Shown one piece after another: positions 37,682 to 50,993 of a DNA stretch of 64,000 nt. The stretch comes from Physcomitrium patens. Its lineage: Eukaryota; Streptophyta; Bryopsida; Funariales; Funariaceae. Within the stretch, counting starts at the first letter, position 1. Every line of letters starts with the position of its first letter. Position numbers and translations under genes: made by a program. The notes below the pieces were generated by a model. It did not search any database. It was not told where the DNA came from and saw nothing but the letters and a program-made list of their open reading frames with translations. Location: positions 12,604,733-12,668,732 of the forward strand of contig NC_037263.1 of assembly GCF_000002425.4 (NCBI RefSeq), written 5' to 3'.

Positions 37682-40600
37682 ATGGCGGCGCTGCTTGCAA
37701 CTGGCCATGGCTTGCAATGGCTGTCGCTGCCCATACTTCAGGGCTCCGATGGTTCATTAGCTCCAATGCGAGTGGCTGCAGGGGGGAATTTTTTTCTTGG
37801 AGAAGAGAATTGGGGAATTCGGAGACGAGCGTTGGCGCCGCCGGTACGTTTTGTCACTCTCCACCTTGTTCCATGAAGGGGTGGTGGGTTCAGCAGGATC
37901 GCGTTATCGTGATTTTCTAGAGTCTTGTCTGAAATGGTCGTGTGAGAAGCGTTTTTAGGATGAGCAGATATGCAGCGGCGGCATTTGGGGTTTTCGGGAT
38001 CTATTTTGAGGTTTGACTTGAAACTGATTGTTAGATATTCTGTGAAGTTGTTTTCACTCCTGGTGCACATCTTTTTGAGTAAGTCCAATTTTTCTAAGCT
38101 CAGGGACATAACTTTATTGTTCGAGGTCGTGAGATTGTATGAAATGAGCGCTGCACTTCTTCACGTTGAAAATGAGGGGTGAGGTTTCTGAGGGTTAAGG
38201 CAGAGCCAGGTTATAGTTCTGGTGGTTCATTTTTTATAAGTTTGCCGAAGAGTTTTCTGTTACGTGTCAGAGTCGAAACATGAAGAACGTTTTAGCTATG
38301 CAGCAATTTCTTCGCCTCCATTTGGACGCATTACTTCAGTTTAATACCACCTGTCAAATGCATTCCACCACATTGTCTCACAACACAAGCGGCATTTGGG
38401 AAAATTAATGTTAGCTCTTTTAAGTATCGCGTTCCTCTGTGTGCGTGGTTCACAATTTTCATGTGTGTTTGCTGCTAGTAAGAACTCGTTTGTGTAGATT
38501 GTAAATATTCTAGATCCCTGCACCTCACCAGACTTAAGATAGTCTACAATCAAAATTGACAATATTCTTAGATCGCCTACGTATAATATGTAATACATGA
38601 TTAAAATAACAGCTTAACCACCATACTGAGAATGCTGGTTCCAGAAACATCTGATGAGTATTGGTCCGGAGTGCAATCAAAATTCAATAGGAACAACTTC
38701 AAATTGAGCATTCGATCTACTCACTGTATTCCCGATTAGGTTTAGAGTCTTTTGTAGTGAAGAACCGAAAACCGACATTATGATATCAGGTTAACAAATT
38801 CACAAGCTTTTAATTGAAAAGAAAAATTTTTGGTTGCAGAAATGTGTGCTATCAGATGCCTCGATATCTTGGAATGGGAGTCCTGTGCTGCCTGTAATGC
38901 CGAACCAGAACTTGAACAGCATGGTTGCGTCTCAACCTCGAAGGGAACTTGTGCTTCCTGGCATGCGTTCAGAGAATCGACTCAAAATTTTCTCAGGCAC
39001 TGCAAATAAGGCTCTTTCGCAGGTACGCTCATCTACAGAACTCCTCTGGAAATGGTTTGGCATGATATAAGCATTAGCTAATCTCCATGTTCCAATATAC
39101 TGACCATGTTCACTTAAATAACATCAACTGCGTCTACGTATGTGTGCTATTGTAAGTAACTGGTGAATATTTATAAGTTTTTCTTTTTCTTTTTCTGGTT
39201 ATGCAGTTCGTCGTGTGCATGTCCTGGTAAAATTTAATGGCTTCATTGCGACCAAGAACTTTAACACACGTGAATTCGTCTTGGTTGTTCGCCATTGCAG
39301 GAAATCGCTTATTATATGGGCCTTGATTTGGGAAAGATTACAATAAAGCGCTTCGCAGATGGTGAAATTTATGTACAGCTGCAAGAGAGTGTACGTGGTT
39401 GTGATGTGTTTCTAGTGCAACCGACAGGTCCACCCGCAAATGAGAATTTGATGGAGCTCCTCATTATGATTGATGCGTGCCGCCGGGCGTCTGCTAAGAA
39501 CGTAACAGCTGTAATACCATACTTTGGCTATGCCCGAGCTGATCGCAAAGTGAGTGCCATTACACAGCATAGTATTGTCTTCATTAGTGTTGCATTACTT
39601 GACTTGAACTCCATCCGAAAGAGTTGTCACTAGCAATTCTTTTAGGATCATTGTAAATAAATACGGTAAGAATGTTTATGAGGTAATTGAATGCGGGTAT
39701 GGACTGCCAGGTAATGCCCGAAGTAGGTACTAATTGTGATGAATTGGACAGTTAGCCTAGCTATGGTGTTGAATTGTTGATCCAGCTGTTAAAGCATGAA
39801 CAAGGGTGGAAGCGATGCAACCATAGTGGCAGATAAGTCACGGCCATTATATCCTATGCAGCAACTGAAGTACAGAATTTTTTGGGTGTACAGACTCAAG
39901 GACGAGAATCCATTGCCGCCAAGTTAATGGCAAACTTAATTACTGAAGCTGGGGCCAATAGAGTATTGGCTTGTGATCTTCACTCAGGCCAGTCCATGGG
40001 TTACTTTGACATTTCTGTCGATCATGTGTATGGTCAGGTGAGCATTTTAACAAGTTTTATTATTTTATTATTTTTAAAATTTAAATTTTAAAATTATTGT
40101 TATTCTTATTTTTTTGTTATTCTCCCTCAAGTGTAACATGTTCTATTTGTGCTCGGAGGAAAATTCACATGTTTTATTTTAAAGGTTATTGTCTAATTGG
40201 GAAACCTTGTATGCAGCCCGTAATACTTGATTACCTGGCAAGTAAGATGATATCGTCAAACGACTTGGTGGTAGTGTCACCAGATGTTGGTGGAGTTGCT
40301 CGTGCTCGTGCATTTGCTAAGAAGTTGTCAGATGCCCCACTAGCCATAGTGGATAAGCGCAGACAAGGGCATAATGTTTCAGAGGTGAATTGGCATCAGC
40401 ATCCGCACCATCTCTAATGCACTTTGTTTTGTGGATACACCCTGCATGACCACTTACTCTTCCATGGTGTAATTTCCTACTGTATAGTTGATGTCATTTG
40501 GCATCATTTAGAGCTAAGTATGTTTCTTGACGGAAAAATCTTGTATCAAACTGACCAAAGAAATATTTGATTCATGTTTGGCAGGTGATGAACCTGATCG

Positions 40601-41455
40601 GAGATGTCAAGGGAAAGGTAGCAGTTATGCTTGATGATATGATTGACACTGCTGGTAAGCCTTTCCACCGTAATTCTATGTTCCTTAAAGAAGTTGAGAA
40701 ATGAATTATGAGAACACGTCTTGTACTATTCATTACCATGTATTACCATGTAGATATTACCAGAAGCAAATTTCCTCGCCAATTGAAAGATATATGCATG
40801 TAAAGAAATCTCCTGCCTAAGTTCGCGTTAGCGTTATATGTTTCGATTGTCGAGAACTCCCGAACAGATGAATGCCTATTCATGCACTGCTAGCAGAAGC
40901 GGTCTTACTATTACCGTTCTGACTAGTACCGTCTCTACTAATATCTTTCAGGCACAATCTACAATGGTGCTGCTCTTCTTCATGCCGAAGGAGCTCGAGA
41001 AGTTTATGCTTGTTGTACACATGCCGTTTTTAGGTAGCGTTTGCTTTCAATTCCGTGCGGATACCGGTATTTCTCTTTGTTTAATATTCGTGGTTACATT
41101 AGTGCCCTGATTTCGTTTTTACTTGTTCTCATCTTTTCTCTTGTTTAATTAGTGGGCCTGTTCCAATTTTACGGGTTAATTTCGTGTGAAGTGTAATTGC
41201 TGCTTTATGCAATACTCTGCACAACTTACTGTGTATTCAGGCAATATCCTTTGTGCCTGCAGTCCACCTGCCATAGAAAGACTATCGGGAGGATTGTTTC
41301 ATGAAGTTATCACCACCAACACAATACCGATAGCGGAGGGAAATTATTTTCCTCAATTGACTGTATTATCGGTAGCTAATCTTCTTGGAGAAACCATCTG
41401 GCGAGTGCACGAGGAAGGCTCTGTGAGTAGTACACTATCATTTGCTGCGTTGTAG
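37682..41455 (+). CDS. PRPS: Ribose-phosphate pyrophosphokinase (PRPP synthetase), probably plastid-targeted
   Basis: Makes PRPP from ribose 5-phosphate and ATP, the entry to purine, pyrimidine, NAD, histidine and tryptophan synthesis. Eight exons: 37682-37843, 38840-39022, 39301-39549, 39894-40037, 40217-40384, 40585-40654, 40952-41033, 41263-41455. All introns are GT-AG, the frame is kept throughout, and the product is 416 aa, close to plant plastid isoforms. Residues 1 to about 90 are a non-conserved extension that starts [20 protein letters not shown], a likely plastid transit peptide. Catalytic region: [20 protein letters not shown] (132-151), FGYARADRK (190-198), signature [16 protein letters not shown] (226-241), flexible-loop DKRRQGHN (292-299), PRPP loop [12 protein letters not shown] (316-327). 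One oddity: Ser239 where the signature normally has Pro. The weakest part is exon 1; it was chosen because its GTACGT donor and phase 0 fit exon 2. Plastid location is inference. Confidence 0.93.
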
Positions 41456-42728
41456 AATGTACTTCTGAACGTTGTTTGTAAATATGTTGTGTGGAATCCT
41501 GTCAGGCAACTTTTCTTTGTTTCATCTTCATTTGCTGCAATACTTGATCAATATTTGTGGCTAAGTCTGTTACTAACTTTTTTTTTATCTCAACTTTGAT
41601 TTGTCAGACTAAACCCCAGAAATACTCAAGTCTCGATTCTCGCTGAGGTGCTTACTCTTGAGACTCTGAGCTTCTGACTGACGAGAGTATTGCTAGGTTG
41701 TGAGGATTATGAAGATGTTCGTCATCTCACGTTGTGTGTAAAAATAACCATGTGTACTGTAGATTAGAGATGTACTATACAGAGTATCGTGATAGTTATC
41801 AGGCGTGGACCTGCAAGCCTGTGGTACTTCAAAATTGAACTGTGTCCTTGCTCCTGGCTGTGATGTTGAGAATTCTACTGCAACAACGTGCCGCAGCAAG
41901 TTACTGTGTTGTTTACCCCTATTTTGCATCTAGACTACGTTTTTGCAAAGGTGGTTGTGTTGTTTAATTTTGCACAAACCGTCTATCGTATATTCTGACT
42001 TTTCGGCACGACCCCAAGTTGGTGGAATCATTGTGCATGTATCAGAGCTGATGCGAAGTCTACATATCTCGTGAATAGAATGTTTTGACTATTCAGTCGG
42101 AGGAAAGATGCCTGGAATCAACTTCATGCATACTAAAGTTGTACCGACAGCCGGACGTTGTATCCAGTTAGATAGATTTTGAACATGTATGTGCATACAC
42201 AAACGCTTATAAGGAGGATACATTTTAGGAGTATTTGGACGGCGTTGAACTTAACTTCACTTCTAGTGAACAGAACCTACTCACTTTTCCTTACGAGCGA
42301 TGCCAATTTACAGTTTGCACAACTTCCTCGTTCGCATAATAAATGTTACAGTTGATGACCGGATGTGCACAAATTCCTTGACCGCACTAAGGGAAAGTTC
42401 TCCTCATTTCAACTACATTGCAAGCTTTTTCTCATTCATTTTCTCTGTACAGTTCCTCATGAAAATAAAATGCAAAATTCACTGGACATACTCATCTGGG
42501 GCAGATAGAGATGTCGAAAATACAGTGAGGGAGGCAACGAAGGGGGGACTCCCTATATTCCATCTGAAGTTGTGAGAACATATTTACTACAGAAACGCTT
42601 CTACTTTACTATCCTCACCACTACACAACTTCAAGTAGAGTGCATAGACTTGATAAATTTACAAACAGCTGAAGCTGTGAGAGAAGAATATAAAGCACTC
42701 AAAAATAGGAACACAAATCCCAAAGCAT
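41456..42728. other. Spacer between convergent genes
   Basis: Should contain both 3' UTRs. Balanced base composition; no repeat, open frame or RNA gene supported. An AATAAA at about 42340 on the plus strand is far from the PRPP synthetase stop and is not convincing as its poly(A) signal. Confidence 0.5.
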
Positions 42729-43551
<823 letters not shown>

Positions 43552-44270
43552 GAATCTAAGCTACCGGGGCGCAGACACACAGCAGACGACGCCGGCGAGG
43601 TGACGGGGCGAGTGGGTAGACCCAAAATAGATTTGTCGATGCTTCACCCGCAAACCCTAACAACAAAAGTATTGGCGTCACAAAGCTCCAATGATGTTTC
43701 CTTTGCTATATAGGCTCCGATCCCCCGCACAGACAAATGACGACATAAGGTATCCCAAAACTTTAAAGGTTTCTATTTATAGATAAAAGTGAAAGCGCCG
43801 TCAGAGGGGACTTTGGGTTGAGGACTTATGTCTTTCCTTTTTGATAACCAACTTCATGGTGTACCTTTCAGAAGTACTCATAATTGTTCTTGCTTCAGTT
43901 TTTCCTTCATGTTTATTGTGAGAAATAGTAACAGAACAAGTTATTTTTTTGCATTTTTCTAGTTCATTATACATATAATTGATTATACACAGACAATTGG
44001 ATGAATAAGCACAAATTAGATTAATCAGCATTAGCACAAGAGCAAGTTGGTAGATAGGATTGGAGACTTGAGAAAGTTGGGCAATCAACTTGCCAATTAT
44101 GAGAAAATTTGAAGAAATTCATTTAAAAAGAGCATAAAGTAAAGTCATGTTTGTTTGTTTGTTTGTTTTTATGAGGTATGAGTAACATCAATATGTATTT
44201 ATCTAAGTCTTAGCTATAATTCAACATAAGCCATATGAGACAAGCAAAAAGAATATCATTGCCATGTGTG
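43552..44270. other. RBX1 upstream region and transition to repeats
   Basis: 43552-43800 is GC-rich and fits the 5' UTR and promoter of RBX1 (minus strand). From about 43800 the sequence turns AT-rich. A short (GTTT)n run lies near 44150-44167. No gene supported. Confidence 0.45.
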
Positions 44271-44790
44271 GATGTAATTGTATTGATCAATAAGGGTGTA
44301 ATAAATGCTAATATTACTTAAATAAATATAAATAAGTAAAAACATTTAAACACATATAAGGTAAAATATTCTTCCTTAAGATATCAAAAAATCTTCATAA
44401 ACATGAATTAGATCTTTAGGATCTTTTAGATATGGCACACAACTATAAAAATATGATCCATGGATTTATTATTTTTACAAAGTCACTTAAAAGCTTAGGC
44501 CACAAATCATATGGTCCTTAAAAAACTTCTATAAATTTTTCTTGGTAGTTTGTCTTGCTTCCATATGTATTAAGGCTATCTTCAAACTTTTCAAAGTCTT
44601 TTGTCAATTACAGTCTTATTCAAGACTTTCTATTTTTTATATTTGATAATAACCATTTTAATTCTATTTTGTTTAATATTTTTTTCTTGCTTATTAACTT
44701 TCACTCTTCTTGGTAATACACAAATATGTTTTTCTTTCAAATTATGTCCTTCAAAAAAAGAGATTAAAAAAGAAAAAAGAAAAAAATAAC
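44271..44790 (+). repeat. Possible very old GyA-like solo LTR
   Basis: The end part (CTTCAAACTTTTCAAAGTC to GATAATAACCATTTTAATTC, about 44580-44665) follows GyA LTR ends (CAATAGCCATTCTAGTTTC, 45478-45496). The start is only weakly similar, so the left border is a guess. No target duplication seen. Confidence 0.35.
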
Positions 44791-45037
44791 AAATCTAACA
44801 TAAATAAAATTGATAAAGATATACATAAGAAAATTATAGATTAAGATGACACTTACTTCCAACATGATATACTTATAATTGAGAACAACTTGCTAATATA
44901 AATAATTTTTATCTATAATTTTTATTTTATCACACTTTGATTGATTCCTTAAAATCTTAATAGCCTCTAATCTTAATTACTACTTAAATTATAGCCACCA
45001 TCTCGAATAATTTTTCTAATCTTTTATTGCTATTTGT

Positions 45038-45595
45038 TATCACGAACATATGCATATAAGCCAGTAATTACATGTATAAATAGGTAGAAGTAAGTAAAAG
45101 TAGATAAAAATAAGTTAATTCTATAATATTTGCTATAGAAACTTCTTAGAACCTTTATAGACATTGCTTTGATTGTATAGGTATCTTCAATTGACTTTTT
45201 AGATTAGAAACGTGGTCAATAAGTTGGCCATGTGCCACACATGTTGTTAGCTTGAAGACCAAGCTAACTATGTCGCCTACACGTAGAAAAACTTGTCTTG
45301 TAAGTCAAGGCATGTATTCTACAAAGTCAACACATATAGGAGGTCCTATAGAACATCGCCACATAGCTCCTAGTTAGATAGTATATATAGAGGCCAGAGT
45401 GAAGCCCTCTTCACTCTTGTCAACTCCTTTCTTGCTTCTAGTCTAGTTTCAAGGGTCTCTAATTTTCTTGTCTTTTGGCAATAGCCATTCTAGTTTCTTT
45501 CTTGATATAAATATTGAATTATTTCTATTTTATCATCTTTCTTTGAGAAAAGTTTCACTTGTTTATTTATTTTTATCAAGTTCTTGTCCTTGACA
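45038..45595 (+). repeat. GyA copy D left LTR (558 bp)
   Basis: Starts TATCACGAACATATGC and ends TCCTTGACA. Close to the copy A LTR 12178-12723, including GTATAAATAGGTAGAAGTAAG and GGTCCTATAGAAC. The sequence GATAGTATATATAGAGGCCAG at about 45374 resembles a TATA-box region and is shared by all GyA LTRs, so it is the likely promoter of the family. Confidence 0.85.
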
Positions 45596-45618
45596 GATTG
45601 ACAAGAATATACTTACAA

Positions 45619-45627
45619 TATCAGAGC
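45619..45627 (+). other. Possible GyA primer-binding site (initiator-Met-like TATCAGAGC)
   Basis: TATCAGAGC is part of the common plant retroelement site TGGTATCAGAGC, complementary to the initiator tRNA-Met. Here the first three bases differ and the site lies 23 bases after the LTR end, further than usual, so the call is tentative. Copy C has TATCAAAGC at the same place. Confidence 0.4.
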
Positions 45628-45805
45628 TTTGTCTAATCTTGATTAAGAGTGGATTACCCCTTTCTCTTGATAAGACATAAGCGTATTAGAAGTTACGGAT
45701 TACCCTCTTCTAAACTGATATTGTCCTTAGTATTTTCTTTGTTGTCAAGTCCTCTCTTCTATTTGTCTTGAGCAATATTAGACATGTTTTTTTCTAAGTG
45801 TTATC

Positions 45806-46132
45806 ATGATAGAACTTTTTGAAATGAAGAGTGCAATGGTACAAATGCAAGAGCAATTGAAGGAGTTAATGCTTGCAATGCATCAACTCAATTTACCACC
45901 ACAAGGAGCAACAAGATTGACAAGAAGTGAAGATATAGAAATAATTGGAGCTACTTCAACATTTGCATTAAATCATGTTCCTTCTCTTATGGTAGAACGC
46001 CCTTCTAATGTTAGAGAACCTAGAATTATCCTATCCGAGAAGTTTGATGGCACTAAAACAAAGTTTAGAGGATTTATTAATCAAGTACAACTTGTGATTG
46101 AACTTCAATCCCAAAGCTATTCAATTCTATGA
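45806..46132 (+). pseudogene. GyA copy D gag, N-terminal part
   Basis: Helical start (MIELFEMKSAMVQMQEQLKE) followed by a proline-bearing linker and the capsid-type block LSEKFDGTKTKFRGFINQVQ (about 46040-46100). Further gag wording runs to 46800 with a CCHC-like knuckle (CLYCGESKHSAQHCPKK, about 46687-46737). Fossil. Confidence 0.75.
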
Positions 46133-46818
46133 TCGCAAGTTAGATTCATTGATACGCTTCTTTCAAGTTCAGCATTATCATAGTTTCCATCTTTTTTTGA
46201 ACAACAAGATCCAATATTGGATAATCTAAAAGCTTTTTTGGTGGAGTTTTGATCCATGTATGGAGAACATGATGCAATTTGTGTTACAACCATTAAGATC
46301 TATATTTTGCGACAAAGAAATAGATCAGTAACGTTGTACACTTCATAGTTTTGACAACTTATAATTGATATCAAGTGGAATGATGTTGCACTTATTAGCC
46401 AATTTCTCTACCGATTACAATATGAGATAAAATAATTAATGCTCAACTTACTTGATCCTCAAACATTGAGTCAAGCAATTGACTTTGCTATGAAGTGCGA
46501 CAATCGTCTTTTTGAATTCCAATCTGAGAACCATACAGGTGAACCTCAATGTTACTATAATTTAATGGCAACACCAACATCTCTTCAACACACACATTCG
46601 GAAGTAGAGGATATGTAAATTGATGTGCTATGTTTCAAACTTCTCACTAAGTAAAAAAAGACTCGTCATTGTGAGGAAGGATTGTGCTTATATTGTGGAG
46701 AATCTAAGCACAGTGCTCAACATTGCCCAAAGAAGTGACGTAACCATAAAATGAGGAGTACGGTGATCAAAGAAGATAGTATGTCAGAAAACGAATTTAT
46801 CTAGCTAAAATAAGAATC

Positions 46819-47205
46819 ATGCGATTAGAACCTTATACAACATCTAGTGAAGGTCCTATTCTCTCCTCAGAACCATCTCCATGTTTTACAATAAATGTTA
46901 TTCTACGACCTAAGCATCACAAAGCCTCTACCTTGCTAGATTCAGGAGCCTCAGTATGTTGCTTAGATAAAGAATTTGTTAAAAGACATAGCATACTTTT
47001 AGTGAAGAAGACTAAATCTGTTCATGTAGAAGTCATAGATGGTTGTCTGATGTCTTCAAGAGATGTTATTCATGAAATGTTTCCTATAGAAGTAGCAACT
47101 AATGGTCATAGTAGCTTTATAATATTTAATATTATTAGATCTCACTCTAATTCAGTCATTTTAGGTTTATCATGGCTAAAAAAATATAATCCAAAAATAA
47201 ATTAG
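46819..47205 (+). pseudogene. GyA copy D protease region
   Basis: Contains the retropepsin block TLLDSGASVCCLDKEFV (DSG motif, about 46930-46980) and the later VILGLSWLKKYNP block (about 47155-47200), the standard C-terminal ILG motif of retropepsins. Fossil. Confidence 0.8.
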
Positions 47206-47872
47206 ACTTCTTGTAGTCTTGACTTTTTTGAAAGTATAACTAAGAGCATAATTAATCAAGTAGAAAATCATAAGTATAGTACAATTAAACTTGTATTTGT
47301 AAGTGTAAGAGCTTTCTTGCATGTTGCAAAACAAGGATCACCTTGTGTCATTTATGCCACACCTGTTTCTACTAGTCGAAAGACTTCAAGTGGCATTCCA
47401 ATCCAATTTCAAGATTTTTAAGATGTATTTGAGAAGAAAAATGCAGATACTCTTCCTGAACATCATTCCTATGATTGCTCAATTGACCTTCAAGAAGGAG
47501 TACAACCACCATTTGGACTAATCTATAATTTATCATAAAATGAGTTGGCTGAACTTAATGAATATATTGAAGAGAATCTCGCCAAGAACTTCATACTCCA
47601 TTCCAAATCTCCAATAGGAGCTTCAATTTTATTTGTAAAAAAAAAAAGATGGATTATTGCAGATGCATATTGATTATCGAGGATTCAACAAAATCACTAT
47701 CAAAAATAGGTACTTGCTACTTTTGATATCTTGACTTTTAGATCAGTTGAATCAAGCTAAGATCTATATAAAAATAGATCTACGATGAGTATACAATATG
47801 GTACACATCAAAGAAAGAGATGAATGGAAGATTGCGTTTTGAACAAGGTATGGACATTTCGAATACAACGTC

Positions 47873-48188
47873 ATGCCTTTTGGACTTACAAATACACCAA
47901 CAATATTCCAATATGTAATGAATGATGTCTTTTGGGAGTTTTTAGATGATTTTGTTGTCTATTACCTAAACAATATCCTAATCTATTCTAAGAACATAGG
48001 AAAACATAAACTTCATGTTTGTCGTATATTACAAAAGCTAAGAGATGCAAGACTCTATGTGAAGATAGAAAAGTCTGTATTTTACACTACTCAAGTGGAC
48101 TTCTTAGGATACATCATTTCAAATGATGGACTTATGATGGATCCTAAGAAAATTCAAATTATTATGGATTGGAAGATCCCAAAAATGG
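47873..48188 (+). pseudogene. GyA copy D reverse transcriptase, up to element E
   Basis: MPFGLTNTP block, the polymerase palm region near 47960 and LGYIISNDGLMMDPKKIQ. Continues after element E at 60680. Fossil. Confidence 0.82.
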
Positions 48189-48256
48189 TGTCATGTTGCA
48201 ACACGACTATATGGTGAAATTATAAATGAAAAAGATATTATTAATATTTAGTCATC

Positions 48257-49010
48257 TTGGATGTTAGAAACAGTGGCCAATTCCAATGCCAATATTCAGG
48301 GTCAGTTAATGTCATTCCACCGGCGTCATCGAACCAAGTACCCTCTGTACCAACGGGACAACCAGGATTATTTTCCAACCCTAAATGGAACAAGCCTAGT
48401 AGGTATATACCGGTGGAGACACCCAATATGCATGACGGGGGTACAGAAATACTACTTCATCATTTTTGTTGCAGAGAGGTTGGTCATTATGCCAGTGAAT
48501 GTTCTAATTCTAAAGCCAATGATGATTATACACTAGTGTGAAGGAATTGCAAGCAGTCGAGGCATACTTATCAGCAATGTAATACTCCGTCCAATTTCAA
48601 TAAATGGGATCAGCAGATCAAAAGTCAAGGAAAATTTGAGGAGATAAATGAAGGTCCTCAGGATTCTCTGATAAATCGGGTGGACTAAGTGTGAGCCGTT
48701 CTTATCAGGAGTCGACAAAAGGAGAAAGGACCAATTCAATATTTAGGTGAGTCTGATAAGAAGGACCAATTTGACCCAATTACGGGGACATTCAATCCAA
48801 GTCTTGGTATGGGCCTCTTACGTAGTATGAGACCTGACTTGGTTGGACAACCCAATGATGTCCCGAATATGGAGGCTTCAGTTCCATTCCAAGCTGTTCC
48901 ATTCTCTATGCTGTTTTGGGAGAAACATCCTTTCCGTGGAAAGATCCTCTTAGAGACAGGAATTCCAGGGAAGCGCCGTCGATTGTTCTAATTTGGAGTC
49001 CAAGGCGGGA
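48257..49010 (+). other. Tat-type gag segment inside the E left LTR
   Basis: Parallels element B from about 5595 to 6910 in the same orientation: TTAGAAACAGTGGCCAATTC (B: TTAGATACAAGAGCCAATTC), then zinc knuckles CCREVGHYASEC and the following CKQSRHTYQQC group, the PNDVPNMEA block (B: PNEVPIMEA) and the final GGAGTCCAAGGCGG stretch. The closest parallel in the window is a different retroelement family, so the segment was acquired. Part of a fossil. Confidence 0.8.
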
Positions 49011-49275
49011 AAAAAAAATTTCTATAATATCTGGAGATCTACCAACTAGAATAAGGTGACTTTTGGCGTGGTAAGTCAAGGACTTGTAGGCGGCGATCAA
49101 GATACATCAGTGTGAATTAACGGCATTTTCTTGCAACTTGTAAGATAGATTGGATTGAAACTTCTTGAGAATTTAAAAGGCTTGCAAAGACACTAAAGGT
49201 AGAAGTTTATAACAATCGAAAAGTCAGATTGAAAATTATAGCTTGCCAAAGCTCGCTGTCTAGGGTTAGGATTTA

Positions 49276-49345
49276 AAAAAAATAAAAAAATAAAAAAATA
49301 ATAAAAATAATAAAAATAAAATAAAAAATAAAACTAATAAATAAA
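49276..49345. repeat. (ATAAA)n-type A-rich microsatellite in the E left LTR
   Basis: Imperfect AAT/AAAAT units. The right LTR has a longer array at about 60335-60468, so the arrays changed length after insertion. Confidence 0.85.
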
Positions 49346-49638
49346 AAAAGACTTATGTTTATAATATCTTGAAGTTATTAAAAATAGTGTTCCTAAGTAT
49401 TTTGTAATGGGATTAAGCTTTTACCTTGAAATCTGAAATAATTGAAATTAGATGGTTTAAATCCACTAGCCTACCCGGATATTTACAAAACATTGTTTTA
49501 TCTTCCATAGCCAAATACTCGGTGTATTTTCAAGCAAGATAGCACGTAATACAACATAAGTGGTGAACTCGACGTGAAAGCTTGAGATGGAAGTTATTAG
49601 ATTTCATTTTTTTTCGTTTTATTTTATGGAGAACTAGA

Positions 49639-50993
49639 ATAAAAAATTTGAAGGATCTTTGGGAAGAGCTTCAAGTAGAGCTTCTGGTGGAGTTTCTTCT
49701 ATAAGACAAGATATGTACATAGATTCATCCATTGCTAGTATGTTTCAAGTCTTATCATTATCTATGCAGCAGCATTTAGCAACCAAAGCATTGCAAGCAG
49801 TAGTCAATAAAATTAACCAGTTTGATGGAAGGGATATTTCAAAGTATTTAAGATGTTATGTTCGGGAAACGAAATTAAATCAAGTTTCTGAGAAGAAGAT
49901 GGTTGAATTATTTGGACTATCCATGATACAGGAGATAAAAGAGCATATTCCTTTAATTATGGAACATTATGGAAATTCATCGCAGGTTTTTTCACATGCA
50001 TTAAAAGACGAATATTTTTTATAGGACATTGATCGTGTTACTAAGAAACTGTTTCTAAAATGGATTGAGTGGCTTAATAAGAATTTGCAAGTAATAGAGG
50101 TACTAAGGGAATTTGAGAGGCAGTATTCTCAATTATCAAAGGTAGAAAAATTGACATTAGAGCCGAACAAGGTTGAATTACTTTTTCAAGCTGCTGATAG
50201 AGAATTATAAGGAAAATTGGAGTTGCTTCTTGAAGACAAAGAAGAAAATGAAGGATTGACAACAAAGTGGAAAAATGTTAAAAATACGGTAGGTTTGCTT
50301 ACAAAAAGAGAAAGAAAGAAGGATTGGAGTAATATTCCAAAAGTAGTACAAGCACCTAAAATTCCAATATATACAACATGATCAACAATGCCTACTGTTC
50401 AACCTTCAACATCTTTATCAAAGAAAGGAGATATGGGGATTGAAGAAATTATATGTGGAATGCAAGATCTTCAAATCAAATTGACAAGACTTGAAAAAAA
50501 TACTTCTACAAATAATTTGAAGAATGTTTCAAAACAAGGGTATGTACAAAGATGTATCTGGTGTAATGATATTTCACATACTAGGAAGGATTGTAATGAA
50601 TTTATTAATATGATACAGCAAGGAGTTATTTGGTGGAATGATGGAAAGATTGCATTAAAGGATATAGAGGATCTCTTTCAAATCAATTTTGGCAAAGGAG
50701 GTATGAGAGCATTGGTTCAAGATTACTTAACAGAACATAGAATAGCATCACGAGAGAATATAAGCTATGGTGCTAGAGTAGATGATAACTTTGATAGAAG
50801 TATAGAAACTAGTGAATTTTGGGCTTCTGCCATTTTTATAATACAAAAGGAGAAAATGCATCGGAAAGCGTTATTGAGGACTACAGCTACAATACGAGGT
50901 GCAACAGGTTGGGAAGATCCTGTTGAGTCTCTTTCAGTTCATGCATATATTGCTAAGAGCCAACATAAAGCCTTGATGGAAGAAAAGAAATGA
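49639..50993 (+). pseudogene. Element E gag region
   Basis: Helix-rich capsid-like part (VNKINQFDGRDISKYLRCYV, about 49804-49863; MVELFGLSMIQEIKEHIPLI) and a CCHC knuckle CIWCNDISHTRKDC (about 50554-50595) followed by FINMIQQGVIWWNDGKIAL. The arrangement FDGR...KYL plus knuckle plus protease is gypsy gag; the lineage is not GyA or Tat. Fossil. Confidence 0.75.

Larger units (their letters stand above)
48189..49556 (+). repeat. Element E left LTR with embedded Tat gag segment
   Basis: Starts TGTCATGTTGCAACACGACT and ends GCACGTAATACAACA. The first about 68 bp and the part from about 49028 on match the solo LTR at 18178-19521. The part between, 48257 to about 49010, matches element B gag instead. 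The right LTR repeats this arrangement. Confidence 0.85.

Noticed and set aside
37588-37920. 110-codon plus-strand open stretch over PRPP synthetase exon 1
   Set aside because: It is in another frame of the chosen exon 1, has no family match, and does not link in frame to exon 2.
37738-38109. 123-codon minus-strand open stretch
   Set aside because: Lies antisense to exon 1 and intron 1 with no recognisable domain; taken as a chance frame in GC-richer DNA.
40838-41110. 90-codon open stretch as a separate gene
   Set aside because: It is another frame of intron 6 and exon 7 of the PRPP synthetase.
45596-45617. Copy D LTR extending to TTACA just before TATCAGAGC
   Set aside because: It would place the primer site directly after the LTR, but right LTRs of A and A2 and the solo LTR with exact target duplication all end at TTGACA.
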